Below are positions 10,731 to 18,256 of a stretch of 26,700 nucleotides of DNA, one piece after another; position 1 is the stretch's first letter; each line of letters opens with the position of its first letter. The stretch spans positions 1-26,700 of the forward strand of contig CAXSDR010000046.1 in the NCBI GenBank assembly GCA_964236445.1, read 5' to 3'. The notes below the pieces were generated by a model that did not search any database, had not been told where the DNA came from, and saw nothing but the letters and a program-made list of their open reading frames with translations. Both the position numbers and the translations under genes were made by a program. Source of the DNA: CAXSDR01 sp964236445 (GTDB taxonomy: Bacteria > Actinomycetota > Actinomycetes > Motilibacterales > Motilibacteraceae).

Positions 10731-11318
10731 ATGGACAAGGCCGATCTGCGCGAGCAGCTGCGGGCCCGACGCGCCGCGCGACAGCCCGCCGAGCGGGCAG
10801 CCGCCGCAGCCGGGATCGAGGCTCATGGCCTGGTCCTCGCCCGTGACCGCGCCACGGTTGCCGCATTCGTCCCGGTCGGTGACGAGCCGGGTCACGGCCG
10901 GCTGCTCGACGCGCTGCACGAGGCGGGCACGACCGTGCTGCTGCCCGTGCTGCGCGACGACCTCGACCTCGACTGGGCGGCCTACCGCCCGGGGGGGCTG
11001 GCGCCGGGGCGCGTACGCCCACGGCTGCGCGAGCCGGACGGGCCGACCCTTGGTCGCCTCGCCATCAGCGCGGCCGGACTCGTGCTGGTCCCTGCGCTCG
11101 CTGTCGCACGCGACGGGACGCGGCTGGGCTTCGGCGCGGGGTCCTACGACCGGGCGCTCAGCCGCGCGGCCGGGGGCCCGCAGGTCACCGTCGCGGCCGT
11201 GGTGCACGCCGACGAGGTGCTCGCGACCCTTCCGCGCGAGGGCCACGACGTGATCGTCGGATGGGCGCTGACGCCTGTGGGCCTGGTGGCGCTCGACGCG
11301 TCGGCGGCCTCGTCATGA
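10731..11318 (+). CDS. 5-formyltetrahydrofolate cyclo-ligase
   Basis: The enzyme converts 5-formyl-THF to 5,10-methenyl-THF using ATP. The 195-residue protein has the expected N-terminal helix DKADLREQLRARRAA, a VAAFVPVGDEPG strand-loop, LVPALAVARDGTRLGFGAGSYDRAL carrying the conserved GxGxGxYDR nucleotide/folate motif, and a C-terminal DVIVGWALTP. The ATG at 10731 is chosen over an upstream GTG because it starts the conserved domain and has a -10-like element 7 bases before it. The stop overlaps the antiporter ATG as ATGA. M. tuberculosis has the same gene (Rv0992c) beside galU and the FmdB/Ruc gene. Confidence 0.9.
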   Translation: MDKADLREQLRARRAARQPAERAAAAAGIEAHGLVLARDRATVAAFVPVGDEPGHGRLLDALHEAGTTVLLPVLRDDLDLDWAAYRPGGLAPGRVRPRLREPDGPTLGRLAISAAGLVLVPALAVARDGTRLGFGAGSYDRALSRAAGGPQVTVAAVVHADEVLATLPREGHDVIVGWALTPVGLVALDASAASS

Positions 11319-12811
11319 CTGTCGAACGCCTCGACGCCGGGCTGCTGGTGGGCGCGGTCGTGCTGCTGCTGGCCGTCGCGGCGGTGCGCGTCTCGATCGG
11401 CACCGGCCTGCCGTCCCTCGTGCTCTATGTCGGCCTCGGCATGCTGCTCGGCGAGGACGTCCTCGGCGTGCAGTTCGACGACCCGGCGCTGGCGCAGGTG
11501 CTCGGTTACGGCGCTCTGGTGATCATCCTGGCCGAGGGTGGGCTGACGACATCGTGGCGGTCCGTTCGCGGCTCCGTGCCCGTCGCCGTCGCCCTGGCGA
11601 CGCTCGGCGTCGCTGTCTCGGTCGCCGTCGTCGCGGTCGTGGCCGCGCCGGTGCTCGGCCTCGACGCGCGTACGGCGCTGCTGCTCGGCGCGATCCTGAG
11701 CTCGACGGACGCGGCAGCGGTCTTCAGCGTGCTGCGCCGGGTGCCGCTCCCGCACCGGGTCGCGGGCGCGCTGGAAGCCGAGTCGGGCCTCAACGACGCG
11801 CCTGTCGTGATCATCGTCGCGGCGCTGAGCGCGGCCCCCCTGCACCGTGACGACCTGTGGCGCCTGCCTGCCCTGCTGGTCTATGAGCTGGCGGTCGGGC
11901 TGGCCATGGGGCTGCTCGCCGGGTTCCTCGGCGCCTGGCTGGTGCGCCGGCTCGCGCTGCCCGCAGCCGGCCTCTATCCCCTGGCCGTGATGGCCCTCGC
12001 GGTGGCGGGCTATGGCGCGGCTGCCGTGCTGCACGCGAGCGGGTTCCTCGCCGTCTATGTCGCGTCTCTCGTCCTGGGCAACTCGGGCCTGCCCCACCGG
12101 CCCGCCACCCGCGGCTTCGTGGAGGGCCTCGGCTGGCTGGCGCAGATCGGGCTGTTCGTGATGCTCGGACTGCTGGCCTCCCCGCACCAGCTGCCGCACG
12201 TGCTTCTCCCGTCCCTGGTCCTCGCCGTGGCGCTGGTCTTCCTGGCGCGCCCGCTGTCCGTGCTGGCCAGCGCCCTGCCTGTGCGGTTGCCGTGGCGCGA
12301 GTCGGCATTCCTGTCCTGGGCCGGCCTGCGCGGTGGCGTGCCGATCGTGCTCGCCACCGTGCCGGTCGTCGCGGACGTGCGGGGCGCGGGGCGGCTGTTC
12401 GACGTCGTCGTCGTGCTCGTGGTCGTCCTCACCGTCGCGCAGGCCCCGACGCTGCCCTGGGCGGCGCGGCGGCTCGGCCTCGCGGACCCCCTCGCCGCCC
12501 GGGAGGTCGAGGTCGAGGCGAGCCCGCTCGGCCGGCTCGGCGCGGACCTGCTCGAGGTGCGTGTGCCAGGCGGCTCACGCCTGCAGGGCGTCGAGGTCGC
12601 GGAGCTGCGGCTGCCCGTCGACGCGTCCGTGACCCTCGTCGTGCGCGACGGCCACGCCTTCGTGCCCGGGCCGGCCAGCGTGCTGCGCGCCGGGGACGAC
12701 CTGCTCGTGGTCACCACTGCCTCGGCCCGCGCGGCCGCCGAGGACCGGCTGCGCAGCGTGTCGCGCGGTGGCCGGCTGGCGCACTGGAACGCGCGAGACA
12801 GCAGCGGCTGA
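11315..12811 (+). CDS. Potassium/proton antiporter, CPA1/NhaP2 type with TrkA-C domain
   Basis: A 498-residue membrane protein with about 12 hydrophobic segments between residues 5 and 385. It carries the CPA-family ion-path motifs SSTDAAAVFSVLR and ESGLNDAPVVIIV and the WAGLRGGVPIVLA segment typical of NhaP2/YcgO antiporters. The last 100 residues, cytoplasmic, hold a TrkA-C (RCK_C) module (LRLPVDASVTLVVRDG, then VLRAGDDLLVVTT) that usually binds a nucleotide or ion regulator. It should exchange K+ (or Na+) for H+. The ATG overlaps the cyclo-ligase stop, so the two are probably co-transcribed although functionally unrelated. Confidence 0.9.
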   Translation: MTVERLDAGLLVGAVVLLLAVAAVRVSIGTGLPSLVLYVGLGMLLGEDVLGVQFDDPALAQVLGYGALVIILAEGGLTTSWRSVRGSVPVAVALATLGVAVSVAVVAVVAAPVLGLDARTALLLGAILSSTDAAAVFSVLRRVPLPHRVAGALEAESGLNDAPVVIIVAALSAAPLHRDDLWRLPALLVYELAVGLAMGLLAGFLGAWLVRRLALPAAGLYPLAVMALAVAGYGAAAVLHASGFLAVYVASLVLGNSGLPHRPATRGFVEGLGWLAQIGLFVMLGLLASPHQLPHVLLPSLVLAVALVFLARPLSVLASALPVRLPWRESAFLSWAGLRGGVPIVLATVPVVADVRGAGRLFDVVVVLVVVLTVAQAPTLPWAARRLGLADPLAAREVEVEASPLGRLGADLLEVRVPGGSRLQGVEVAELRLPVDASVTLVVRDGHAFVPGPASVLRAGDDLLVVTTASARAAAEDRLRSVSRGGRLAHWNARDSSG

Positions 12812-13001
12812 CGTCACCGGCGATCCAGGCTCGGCGCATGACGGGCATCCCGGTCGAGGGCGGAGCCGTCGCACGCGGGCCGGCCCGGGCGGCCGCGACA
12901 TGGCCCGGCGCGTACTAACTGATCCATTCGCCCGCGCGGACGACGCCGGTTGCGCCAGCATGGGCGCGAACAGCAGCGCACCAGCGCAGACGAGGGCAGA
13001 C

Positions 13002-13661
13002 ATGGCGTCGGACCTGTGGTGGAAGGCGTGGCTCGCCATGCCCGACGGCGTGTGCGTCCTCGACGGAGACTGGACCTTCCGGTTCCTCAACGCGGCGGGT
13101 GCCGGCATGCTCGGCCACCCCGCGGAAGACGTCGTCGGCGGCTCGCTGTCGACCATCTTCCCGGCGACGGCCGGCTCGATGTTCGAGACGCAGCTGCGCC
13201 GGGCGCGAGACACCGCGACCGCCGTGTCGTGGGAGTCCTCCTTCAGCGAGGACCGGGGGTGGTTCGAGCTGCATGCCATCCCCGTCGACGACATGCTCGT
13301 CGTCGTCTTCCGCAACGTCGACGACCGCCGCGAGGTGCAGCACCAGAGGGAGCGCCTGCTCGCGCGCACCCGCCTGCTGCTGTCACTGGCCGAGGTGCTG
13401 GCCGACACCTCCACGGTCGACGAGGTCGCGGCAACGGTCATCGACACGGCGACGAAGGAGCTCACGAGCGCGCATGCGGGTCTGTCCCTCGTCGGGGACG
13501 ACTACACCGGCATGCGGGTGCGCGGCATCGGGCAGCTCGACGGCCGGATCCAGAGCGGGCGCCCACTAGCCCTGAGTGCCTCGAAGGTCGGCCGAGCGCT
13601 CCACGCGCGCCAGCTCCAGCCGCGGCGGCGCCGCCGACACGAAGCAGGCCATCGCCGCTAG
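13002..13661 (+). CDS. Truncated PAS-GAF sensor protein
   Basis: Residues 10-110 form a PAS domain (MPDGVCVLDGDWTFRFLNAAGAGMLG, later SWESSF and GWFELHAIPVDDMLVVVFRNVDDRRE). A helical linker follows, then the start of a GAF domain (LLSLAEVLADTSTVDEVAATVIDTATKELTSAHAGLSLVGDD). The GAF stops after roughly 60 residues at SGRP, and the remaining 33 residues, Arg-rich, are the antisense of the neighbouring membrane-protein gene. Family members usually continue into a complete GAF and a PP2C/SpoIIE phosphatase or a histidine kinase. The output half is therefore missing, and this is probably a remnant or at best a lone sensor. The ATG at 13002 has GAGGG six bases upstream; an in-frame ATG at 12960 is an alternative. 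Positions 12812-12959 hold nothing recognisable. Confidence 0.65.
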   Translation: MASDLWWKAWLAMPDGVCVLDGDWTFRFLNAAGAGMLGHPAEDVVGGSLSTIFPATAGSMFETQLRRARDTATAVSWESSFSEDRGWFELHAIPVDDMLVVVFRNVDDRREVQHQRERLLARTRLLLSLAEVLADTSTVDEVAATVIDTATKELTSAHAGLSLVGDDYTGMRVRGIGQLDGRIQSGRPLALSASKVGRALHARQLQPRRRRRHEAGHRR

Positions 13662-14024
13662 AGCGGCTGCAACGGTCACGGGAGCGGTCCACCCGTGGGT
13701 CGAGCCGGCATAGACGGCCATCGTCGTGAGCACGATCGCGACGATGGCGAAGCCGAGCTCGGTGCCCTGCGAGGTGATGCGGATCCGGTGGCGGACGACA
13801 CGCAGCACCAGGGCAAGGAGCGCGGTCGCGAGCTGCGGCAGCACGGTGGCCGCCATCACGGCATACGCCGGCCACTGGTCCAGGATGCCGGCGCGGCGGC
13901 AGACGAGCGCGGCACCCACGAACAGCAGCCCCGCGGCGAGGGTCCGCGCGAGGGTGGCGACGAGGTCGTGGTGCGAGACGTCGCGGCGGTGCGGCACCAG
14001 GTGCGCGGGGGCGTGCAGCGTCAT
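13566..14024 (-). CDS. Small four-helix membrane protein, unknown function
   Basis: The 152-residue protein has a short His-rich N-terminus (HLVPHRRDVSHHD) and four hydrophobic segments: LARTLAAGLLFVGAALVC, AYAVMAATVLPQLATALLALVL, GFAIVAIVLTTMAVYAG and APVTVAAALAAMACFVSAA. Family not recognised. An in-frame GTG at 14063 would add 13 residues; neither start has a good ribosome site at normal spacing (AGGAAGGGAG lies 23 bases before the ATG). It converges on, and overlaps by 96 bp, the truncated PAS-GAF gene. It diverges from the M23 peptidase gene over a region with tandem repeats. Confidence 0.65.
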   Translation of the reverse strand: MTLHAPAHLVPHRRDVSHHDLVATLARTLAAGLLFVGAALVCRRAGILDQWPAYAVMAATVLPQLATALLALVLRVVRHRIRITSQGTELGFAIVAIVLTTMAVYAGSTHGWTAPVTVAAALAAMACFVSAAPPRLELARVERSADLRGTQG

Positions 14025-14058
14025 GACGTGTGCTTCGGCACGACGGGCTCCCTTCCTG

Positions 14059-14080
14059 AGCACGTGAGCAGCACGTGAGC
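14059..14080. repeat. Tandem 11-bp repeat AGCACGTGAGC x2 in a divergent promoter region
   Basis: Two perfect back-to-back copies of AGCACGTGAGC fill 14059-14080, each centred on the palindrome CACGTG. A third CACGTG lies at 14112-14117, just before the M23 start. The 11-base period places the copies on the same face of the helix, as expected of an operator. The regulator is unknown. Confidence 0.6.
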
Positions 14081-14121
14081 GAGGTCAAGGCGGCGCCCCC
14101 GTCAGCCGATGCACGTGCGAG

Positions 14122-15564
14122 ATGACTTCCCGATCACACGTCCCGGCCCGCGGCATCCGGTCCGTCCTGCTGGCGGCGACGCTGGCGTACGCCGTCGGCC
14201 TTCCTCCCACAGCCGCAGCGGCCGACGAGCCCACGCCGGGCGCCACACGCGGCTCACCTGCCGTGACCGTCGGCTCGCTCCCGTCGGCGACGCGCGACAC
14301 GCCGGATGCGAGCGCCAAGCCCTCCCCCACCAGGCCGACCGGGCCGACCGGGCCGACCGGGCCGCCACAACCCGTCCCGACGCTTCCGCCCGTTCCCATG
14401 CCCGCGCTGCCGTCCGCACCGGCGAGCGGCTCGCGCACCATCACCCTGCCTCCGTCGGCCGCGATGGTCGCCGCTCGGGCCGACCTCAGCGAGTCGACCG
14501 CCCAGGTGGCCGCCGCTGTCGCGGCCCTCGCATCGACGCAGGCGACGCTGCAGGCGGCCCAGGACCGTGAGGCGGCTGCCAATGCGGTGGTGATGCAGGC
14601 TCAGGAGCGCTACGACGAGGCCGCCATGGAGGCGGGACGCGCGCAGACCGTGCTCGTCATGGTGCAGCGCGCCAGCGACGGTGCCCAGCGCGACGTCAGC
14701 GATGCCGCCGACCAGGCTGGCCGCACGGCGCGCGAGGCCTACGTGCAGGGCCCTCTCTCAGGTGTTGCCGCGCTGTTCGAGTCGGGCAGCGTGACCGACC
14801 TGCAGGACCGCATGGCGGCACTGGACAGCGTCGGGCGCTCGCAGCGCAGCAGGACGGCTTCGCTGCAGGCGACAGCGGCGGGCTACAGCGACCGGGCAGG
14901 AGCGCTCTCGACGCAGCGCGACGCGCTCGCCGTGCAGCGCGACCGGGTCGAGGCGCGCATCCAGGACCTGAACGGCGCCGAGGCGGCCGCGCATGCGAGC
15001 TCCGCCCTGCTCCTCACCGCGGTCAAGGCGCACGAGCTCTCACTGGCCACCGCACAGACCGCAGCTGATGACGACGAACGCCGCTACCAGGAGATGACCG
15101 CCGAGAGCGTCTCGGTCACGACCGGCATCGGCAGCCTGCCCCAGCTCATCCCGACGACGACTCCCGCCGGCGCCCATCTCCAGATTCCGGCGCAGGGCCC
15201 GGTCACGTCACCGTTCGGCTATCGGGTGCACCCGATCACCGGCGTCTACAAGCTGCACACCGGCACGGACTTCGGCGTGCCCTGCGGCACGCCGGTGCAC
15301 GCGGCTGCGGACGGCGCGGTGCTTTCGACGACGCTGACGACGGCGTACGGCAACCGGCTCGTGATGGTGCATCCCGCCCTCGGCATCGCCACCACCTACA
15401 ACCACCTGACGTCGTTCCTCGTCCCCCCGGGCACAGCCGTGCACCAGGGAGACGTCATCGCGCTGTCGGGCACGACGGGCTACTCCACCGGCTGCCACCT
15501 GCACTTCGAGGTCGTCGCCTATGGCGGCTATGTCGACCCCGCCCCCTGGCTGGGCCTGCCCTAG
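14122..15564 (+). CDS. Secreted M23 (LytM-type) peptidase with coiled coil
   Basis: A 480-residue cell-wall hydrolase candidate. A signal peptide ends near AAAADE (about residue 34). A Pro/Thr/Gly-rich linker follows, containing the repeat GPTGPTGP. A long Ala/Gln-rich coiled coil covers about 110-335, similar in layout to EnvC/NlpD-type regulators. The C-terminal peptidase (about 350-480) has GYRVHPITG, HTGTDFG (His379, Asp383 as zinc ligands), TTYNHL and the HLHFEV motif with His459 and His461. The metal and catalytic residues appear complete, so it should be an active endopeptidase and not merely an amidase activator. The ATG at 14122 has no strong ribosome site. Confidence 0.9.
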   Translation: MTSRSHVPARGIRSVLLAATLAYAVGLPPTAAAADEPTPGATRGSPAVTVGSLPSATRDTPDASAKPSPTRPTGPTGPTGPPQPVPTLPPVPMPALPSAPASGSRTITLPPSAAMVAARADLSESTAQVAAAVAALASTQATLQAAQDREAAANAVVMQAQERYDEAAMEAGRAQTVLVMVQRASDGAQRDVSDAADQAGRTAREAYVQGPLSGVAALFESGSVTDLQDRMAALDSVGRSQRSRTASLQATAAGYSDRAGALSTQRDALAVQRDRVEARIQDLNGAEAAAHASSALLLTAVKAHELSLATAQTAADDDERRYQEMTAESVSVTTGIGSLPQLIPTTTPAGAHLQIPAQGPVTSPFGYRVHPITGVYKLHTGTDFGVPCGTPVHAAADGAVLSTTLTTAYGNRLVMVHPALGIATTYNHLTSFLVPPGTAVHQGDVIALSGTTGYSTGCHLHFEVVAYGGYVDPAPWLGLP

Positions 15565-15648
15565 CCGGCGGTTGCGCTGTGCCATGCTGCCCGCACTGCC
15601 AGCAACCGGTGGCGATCAGCAGCCGGGCGCGTACGGCTCGGGGTCCGC

Positions 15649-15981
15649 GTGCTCATCACCCCTACGGACACGACGAGGACCGCGGTGGACCCAGCCGGAG
15701 CAGAGCCCTACGTCGCTGAGCTGCGCGGTGAGGTCGACCTCTCGGTGGCTGCGGCGCTCTCCCGGCTCGCGGGGGAGTTCGAGAACGGACCCTCCCGTGC
15801 CGCGCGGGTCGACCTGCGCACCGTCACCTTCCTCGACTCCTCGGGTCTCGGGTTCCTCGCGCGCCTGGTGCGCGCGGCCGACGAGCGTGGCGGCACCGTG
15901 ACAGTGGTCGGGCCGTCGGCGGCGGTGCAGCGGCTGCTCGCCGTGAGCGGCCTGCTGCCGCTGCTCGTGGTCGAGGCCTGA
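15649..15981 (+). CDS. STAS-domain protein, anti-sigma factor antagonist type
   Basis: The 110-residue protein is a single STAS domain. VAELRGEVDLSVAAAL is the first strand-helix, and VDLRTVTFLDSSGLGFLARLV is the diagnostic loop, in which a serine of DSSG (residues 63-66) is the phosphorylation site in SpoIIAA/RsbV proteins. Dephosphorylated antagonists bind anti-sigma kinases and free the sigma factor. No RsbW-type kinase or sigma gene is adjacent, so the partner is unknown. The start is GTG at 15649. An 80-base gap separates it from the M23 gene. Confidence 0.85.
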   Translation: MLITPTDTTRTAVDPAGAEPYVAELRGEVDLSVAAALSRLAGEFENGPSRAARVDLRTVTFLDSSGLGFLARLVRAADERGGTVTVVGPSAAVQRLLAVSGLLPLLVVEA

Positions 15982-16046
15982 CGGAACGCGGGCGGGTCAT
16001 CGTGCGTCTTCGTCGATGCACCGTACGCACCCCCAGGCCTCGCGGT

Positions 16047-16052
16047 TACGGT
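16047..16052 (+). promoter_or_regulatory. Possible -10 for signal peptidase
   Basis: TACGGT matches TAnnnT and lies about 67 bases before the lepB start. No clear -35 is present. This is a weak assignment. Confidence 0.2.
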
Positions 16053-16119
16053 GAGGCGTTCTGAACCCGACTGCGCCAGCTGGTGAGGGCCGCCTCGACG
16101 AACAAGGACGATCCGAGAC

Positions 16120-16842
16120 GTGGGCAAGCACGCACGGCCACCCGTGCAGCGAGGCAAGCAAAAGGGAGGCCGCCGCCGGGCGCTCAGACAGCCGTCGACG
16201 TGGCGTGAGCTGCCCCTGCTCGCTGCCCTCGCGCTCATCGTCGCGCTGCTCGTCAAGACCTTCGTCGTCCAGGCGTTCTTCATCCCCTCGGGCTCCATGG
16301 AGACGACGCTGCACGGTTGCACGGGCTGCCAGGGTGACCGTGTCCTGGTCAACAAGCTGTCCTACCGCGTCGGCTCGCCGCAACGCGGGCAGATCGTCGT
16401 GTTCCGGGGGACCTCCCTTTGGCCGAACGAGACCTCGGTGCCCACGCCGCACAATGCGCTCGTGAGCGCGCTGATCACCCTCAGCGGCGATGTCGGGCTC
16501 GGCCCCAGCAACGAGACAGACTTCATCAAGCGGTTGATCGGCCTGCCGGGCGACACCGTCATGTGTTGCGACCCCAAGGGGCGCATCGAGGTCAACGGCC
16601 ACCCCGTCGACGAGCCCTACCTCTATCAGGACAACCGGAGAGCCTTCGGGCCGAAGGTCGTGCCCGCCGGCAACCTGTGGGTCATGGGCGACCACCGCTC
16701 CGACAGCTCCGATGCCCGCGACAACGGCCCCATCCCGGTGGCCAACGTCGTGGGCCGCGCGTTCGTGCTGGTCTATCCCGTCAAGCGGTTCAGGCTGCTC
16801 CGAGGAGCCGACGACTTCGTGAAGGCGCACGTCGGCGGCTGA
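16120..16842 (+). CDS. lepB: Signal peptidase I
   Basis: Signal peptidase I removes signal peptides from exported proteins at the outer face of the membrane. The 240-residue protein has a basic N-terminus and one membrane anchor (LLAALALIVALLVKTFVVQAFFI). The catalytic Ser59 follows in PSGSME, then GDRVLVNKL, the general base Lys137 in KRLIGLPGD, and the box MGDHRSDSSDARDNGPI. All the S26 family boxes are present. The start is GTG at 16120 with AAGGA about 12 bases upstream. Substrates in this window could include the M23, NlpC/P60 and Ig-like secreted proteins. Confidence 0.95.
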   Translation: MGKHARPPVQRGKQKGGRRRALRQPSTWRELPLLAALALIVALLVKTFVVQAFFIPSGSMETTLHGCTGCQGDRVLVNKLSYRVGSPQRGQIVVFRGTSLWPNETSVPTPHNALVSALITLSGDVGLGPSNETDFIKRLIGLPGDTVMCCDPKGRIEVNGHPVDEPYLYQDNRRAFGPKVVPAGNLWVMGDHRSDSSDARDNGPIPVANVVGRAFVLVYPVKRFRLLRGADDFVKAHVGG

Positions 16843-16888
16843 GGCCGTGCGCCGTCCGCGGGACTCCTAGCGGGTACGCCGGTGCCGC

Positions 16889-16921
16889 TATCCTTGGCAC
16901 TCAGACCACTTGAGTGCCAAG
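16889..16921 (+). promoter_or_regulatory. CIRCE operator (HrcA binding site) with overlapping -10
   Basis: TTGGCACTC at 16894-16902, nine bases, then GAGTGCCAA at 16912-16920 exactly reproduces the CIRCE form TTAGCACTC-N9-GAGTGCTAA, with one symmetrical change per arm. The dyad extends to 11 bp per side (16893-16903 and 16911-16921). A -10-like TATCCT at 16889-16894 runs into the left arm, so bound HrcA would block the promoter. It lies 25 bases before the zinc-ribbon gene start. Confidence 0.85.
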
Positions 16922-16945
16922 ACTCGCGCAGCGAAGGACACCACC

Positions 16946-17440
16946 GTGCCGACCTACCAGTACGCCTGCACCGCGTGCGACCACCGCTTCGAGGCCGTCC
17001 AGGCGTTCTCCGACTCCGCCCTGACGACGTGCCCCGAGTGCGAGGGCCGCTTGCGCAAGGTCTACAGCTCGGTGGGCGTCGTTTTCAAGGGCTCCGGTTT
17101 CTATCGCAACGACAGCCGCAGCGGGTCCTCGGGCGGCTCGGAGTCAGGGTCTGGCTCCGAGTCGGGGTCGGGCGAGAAGGCGGGGTCGGGCGAGAAGGCG
17201 GGGTCGGGCGAGAAGGCGGGCGAGAAGGCCGGCAAGAGCGGCGCCGACGGCGCGGGGGGGGCCGGCTCGGGCAGCGACGCGAGCCCGGCCAAGGAGAAGG
17301 CGGCTCCCGTGACGAAGGAGGGCGCGTCGAGCGGTGGGGGCTCGGGCTCGTCCGGCTCCTCGAACGCTGCCGGCTCGCGCGGGTCTGCGAAGTCGACCAG
17401 CACCTCGTCCACAGGCTCGACCTCGGGCACCGCCGCCTGA
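16946..17440 (+). CDS. FmdB-family zinc-ribbon protein, Ruc-like redox-regulated chaperone candidate
   Basis: The first 55 residues are an FmdB-type zinc ribbon (PTYQYACTACDHRF, later TCPECEGRLRKVYSSVGVVFKGSGFYRND) with Cys8, Cys11, Cys29 and Cys32. The remaining 110 residues are low-complexity Gly/Ser/Lys/Glu/Ala and probably disordered. M. tuberculosis Rv0991c (Ruc) has the same architecture. It was described as a chaperone activated by oxidation of its cysteines that works with Hsp70, and as induced by heat under HrcA control. The CIRCE operator here and the cyclo-ligase and mscL genes nearby support orthology. The start is GTG at 16946 with GAAGGA 8 bases upstream; a GTG at 16910 lies inside the operator. 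Chaperone activity is inferred. Confidence 0.85.
   Translation: MPTYQYACTACDHRFEAVQAFSDSALTTCPECEGRLRKVYSSVGVVFKGSGFYRNDSRSGSSGGSESGSGSESGSGEKAGSGEKAGSGEKAGEKAGKSGADGAGGAGSGSDASPAKEKAAPVTKEGASSGGGSGSSGSSNAAGSRGSAKSTSTSSTGSTSGTAA
17165..17218 (+). repeat. Three perfect 18-bp tandem repeats encoding GSGEKA
   Basis: Three identical copies of an 18-base unit beginning GGGTCGGGCGAGAAGG sit inside the zinc-ribbon gene, followed by a partial copy. They encode GSGEKA three times, then GEKA. Perfect DNA identity implies recent slippage, so copy number probably varies between strains without breaking the frame. Confidence 0.85.
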
Positions 17441-17452
17441 GCGCACGCTGTG

Positions 17453-17471
17453 GACGACCGAGCAGGTCGTC
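17453..17471 (+). terminator. Weak hairpin after the zinc-ribbon gene
   Basis: GACGACC and GGTCGTC pair as a 7-bp stem with a 5-base loop, 13 bases after the stop codon. There is no T tract, so termination is uncertain. Confidence 0.25.
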
Positions 17472-17481
17472 GACCTCTCAC

Positions 17482-17487
17482 TACCCT
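17482..17487 (+). promoter_or_regulatory. -10 element of a leaderless SAF-domain gene
   Basis: TACCCT ends 7 bases before the GTG at 17495, matching the leaderless spacing seen at several genes here. This supports that start over the GTG at 17450. Confidence 0.4.
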
Positions 17488-17494
17488 CCCCGCA

Positions 17495-18190
17495 GTGACG
17501 ACTTCGCTACGGACGCTGCGGTCCGGTTCCGTGCCTTCCCCGGCCATGCGCCGTCTGCGACGGTGGCTGGCGCGACACCGGCGCGCGCTCGCCGCCGGCT
17601 TCCTCGCGCTCGCCACGGCCACCGGCCTGCTGGTGCTCGCCCCGCACCCGGCGTCACCTGAGACCAGACCCGTCGTCGTGGCATCGCGGGACCTGCCGGC
17701 CGGCTCGACGGTGCACGCCGCCGACCTGCGCGTGCTGCGCGTGGCGCCGGGCTCCGCAGCCCACGGGGCTTTCGCCGATCCTGCGTCGGTGCGTGGTCAG
17801 GTGCTGGCGGGTGACGTGCGGGCGCTGGAGCCCGTGACCGATGTGCGGCTGCTGCGGGCACCGCTGGTGTCAGGAGACGACCTCGTCATGACCGCCGTGC
17901 GGCTCGCCGATGCCGACGCCGCAGCCCTGCTGCGCACGGGCGACCGGGTCGATGTGCTGGCGGCGACAGTGCGCGATGTTGCGCTCGGCGGTGCAGCAGC
18001 GGCACCTGCGGTCACGGTCGCGCGAGCGGTGCGGGTCCTCGCGCTCCCGCGTCCCCCGGGCGGGTCGGGCGGGTCGCTCGGCGTGCATGACCAGGGCGCG
18101 CTCGTCGTGCTCGCAGCCACCGCCGCTGAAGCCAGGGCGCTGGCAGGGGCAGATGCGTCGGCCCGGCTGTCAGTGTTAGTTCTTCACTAG
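17495..18190 (+). CDS. SAF-domain protein, CpaB/RcpC-like
   Basis: The 231-residue protein has one membrane anchor (ALAAGFLALATATGLLVLAP, about residues 35-55), then PVVVASRDLPAGSTVHAADLRVLRVAPG, the SAF signature found in Flp-pilus assembly protein CpaB/RcpC. DPASVRGQVLAGDVRALEPVTDVRL follows, and a C-terminal beta-rich part (DRVDVLAATV, ALVVLAATAAEARALAG) resembles the RcpC/CpaB tail. In tad loci such proteins help build the pilus, but no tad genes are near. M. tuberculosis has a related gene, Rv0990c, next to Ruc as I recall, so the pairing may be conserved for other reasons. Start chosen by the -10 position; ATG at 17546 is possible. Confidence 0.7.
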   Translation: MTTSLRTLRSGSVPSPAMRRLRRWLARHRRALAAGFLALATATGLLVLAPHPASPETRPVVVASRDLPAGSTVHAADLRVLRVAPGSAAHGAFADPASVRGQVLAGDVRALEPVTDVRLLRAPLVSGDDLVMTAVRLADADAAALLRTGDRVDVLAATVRDVALGGAAAAPAVTVARAVRVLALPRPPGGSGGSLGVHDQGALVVLAATAAEARALAGADASARLSVLVLH

Positions 18191-18256
18191 ACCACGATGT
18201 CAGCGCCGACCTCATCACCAGCCGCACCGCGGCACGCAACTAAGGGGCACATCCGC

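Noticed and set aside
17165..17230. Tandem repeats considered as a CRISPR or regulatory array
   Set aside because: The units are contiguous without spacers and are in frame inside a coding sequence.
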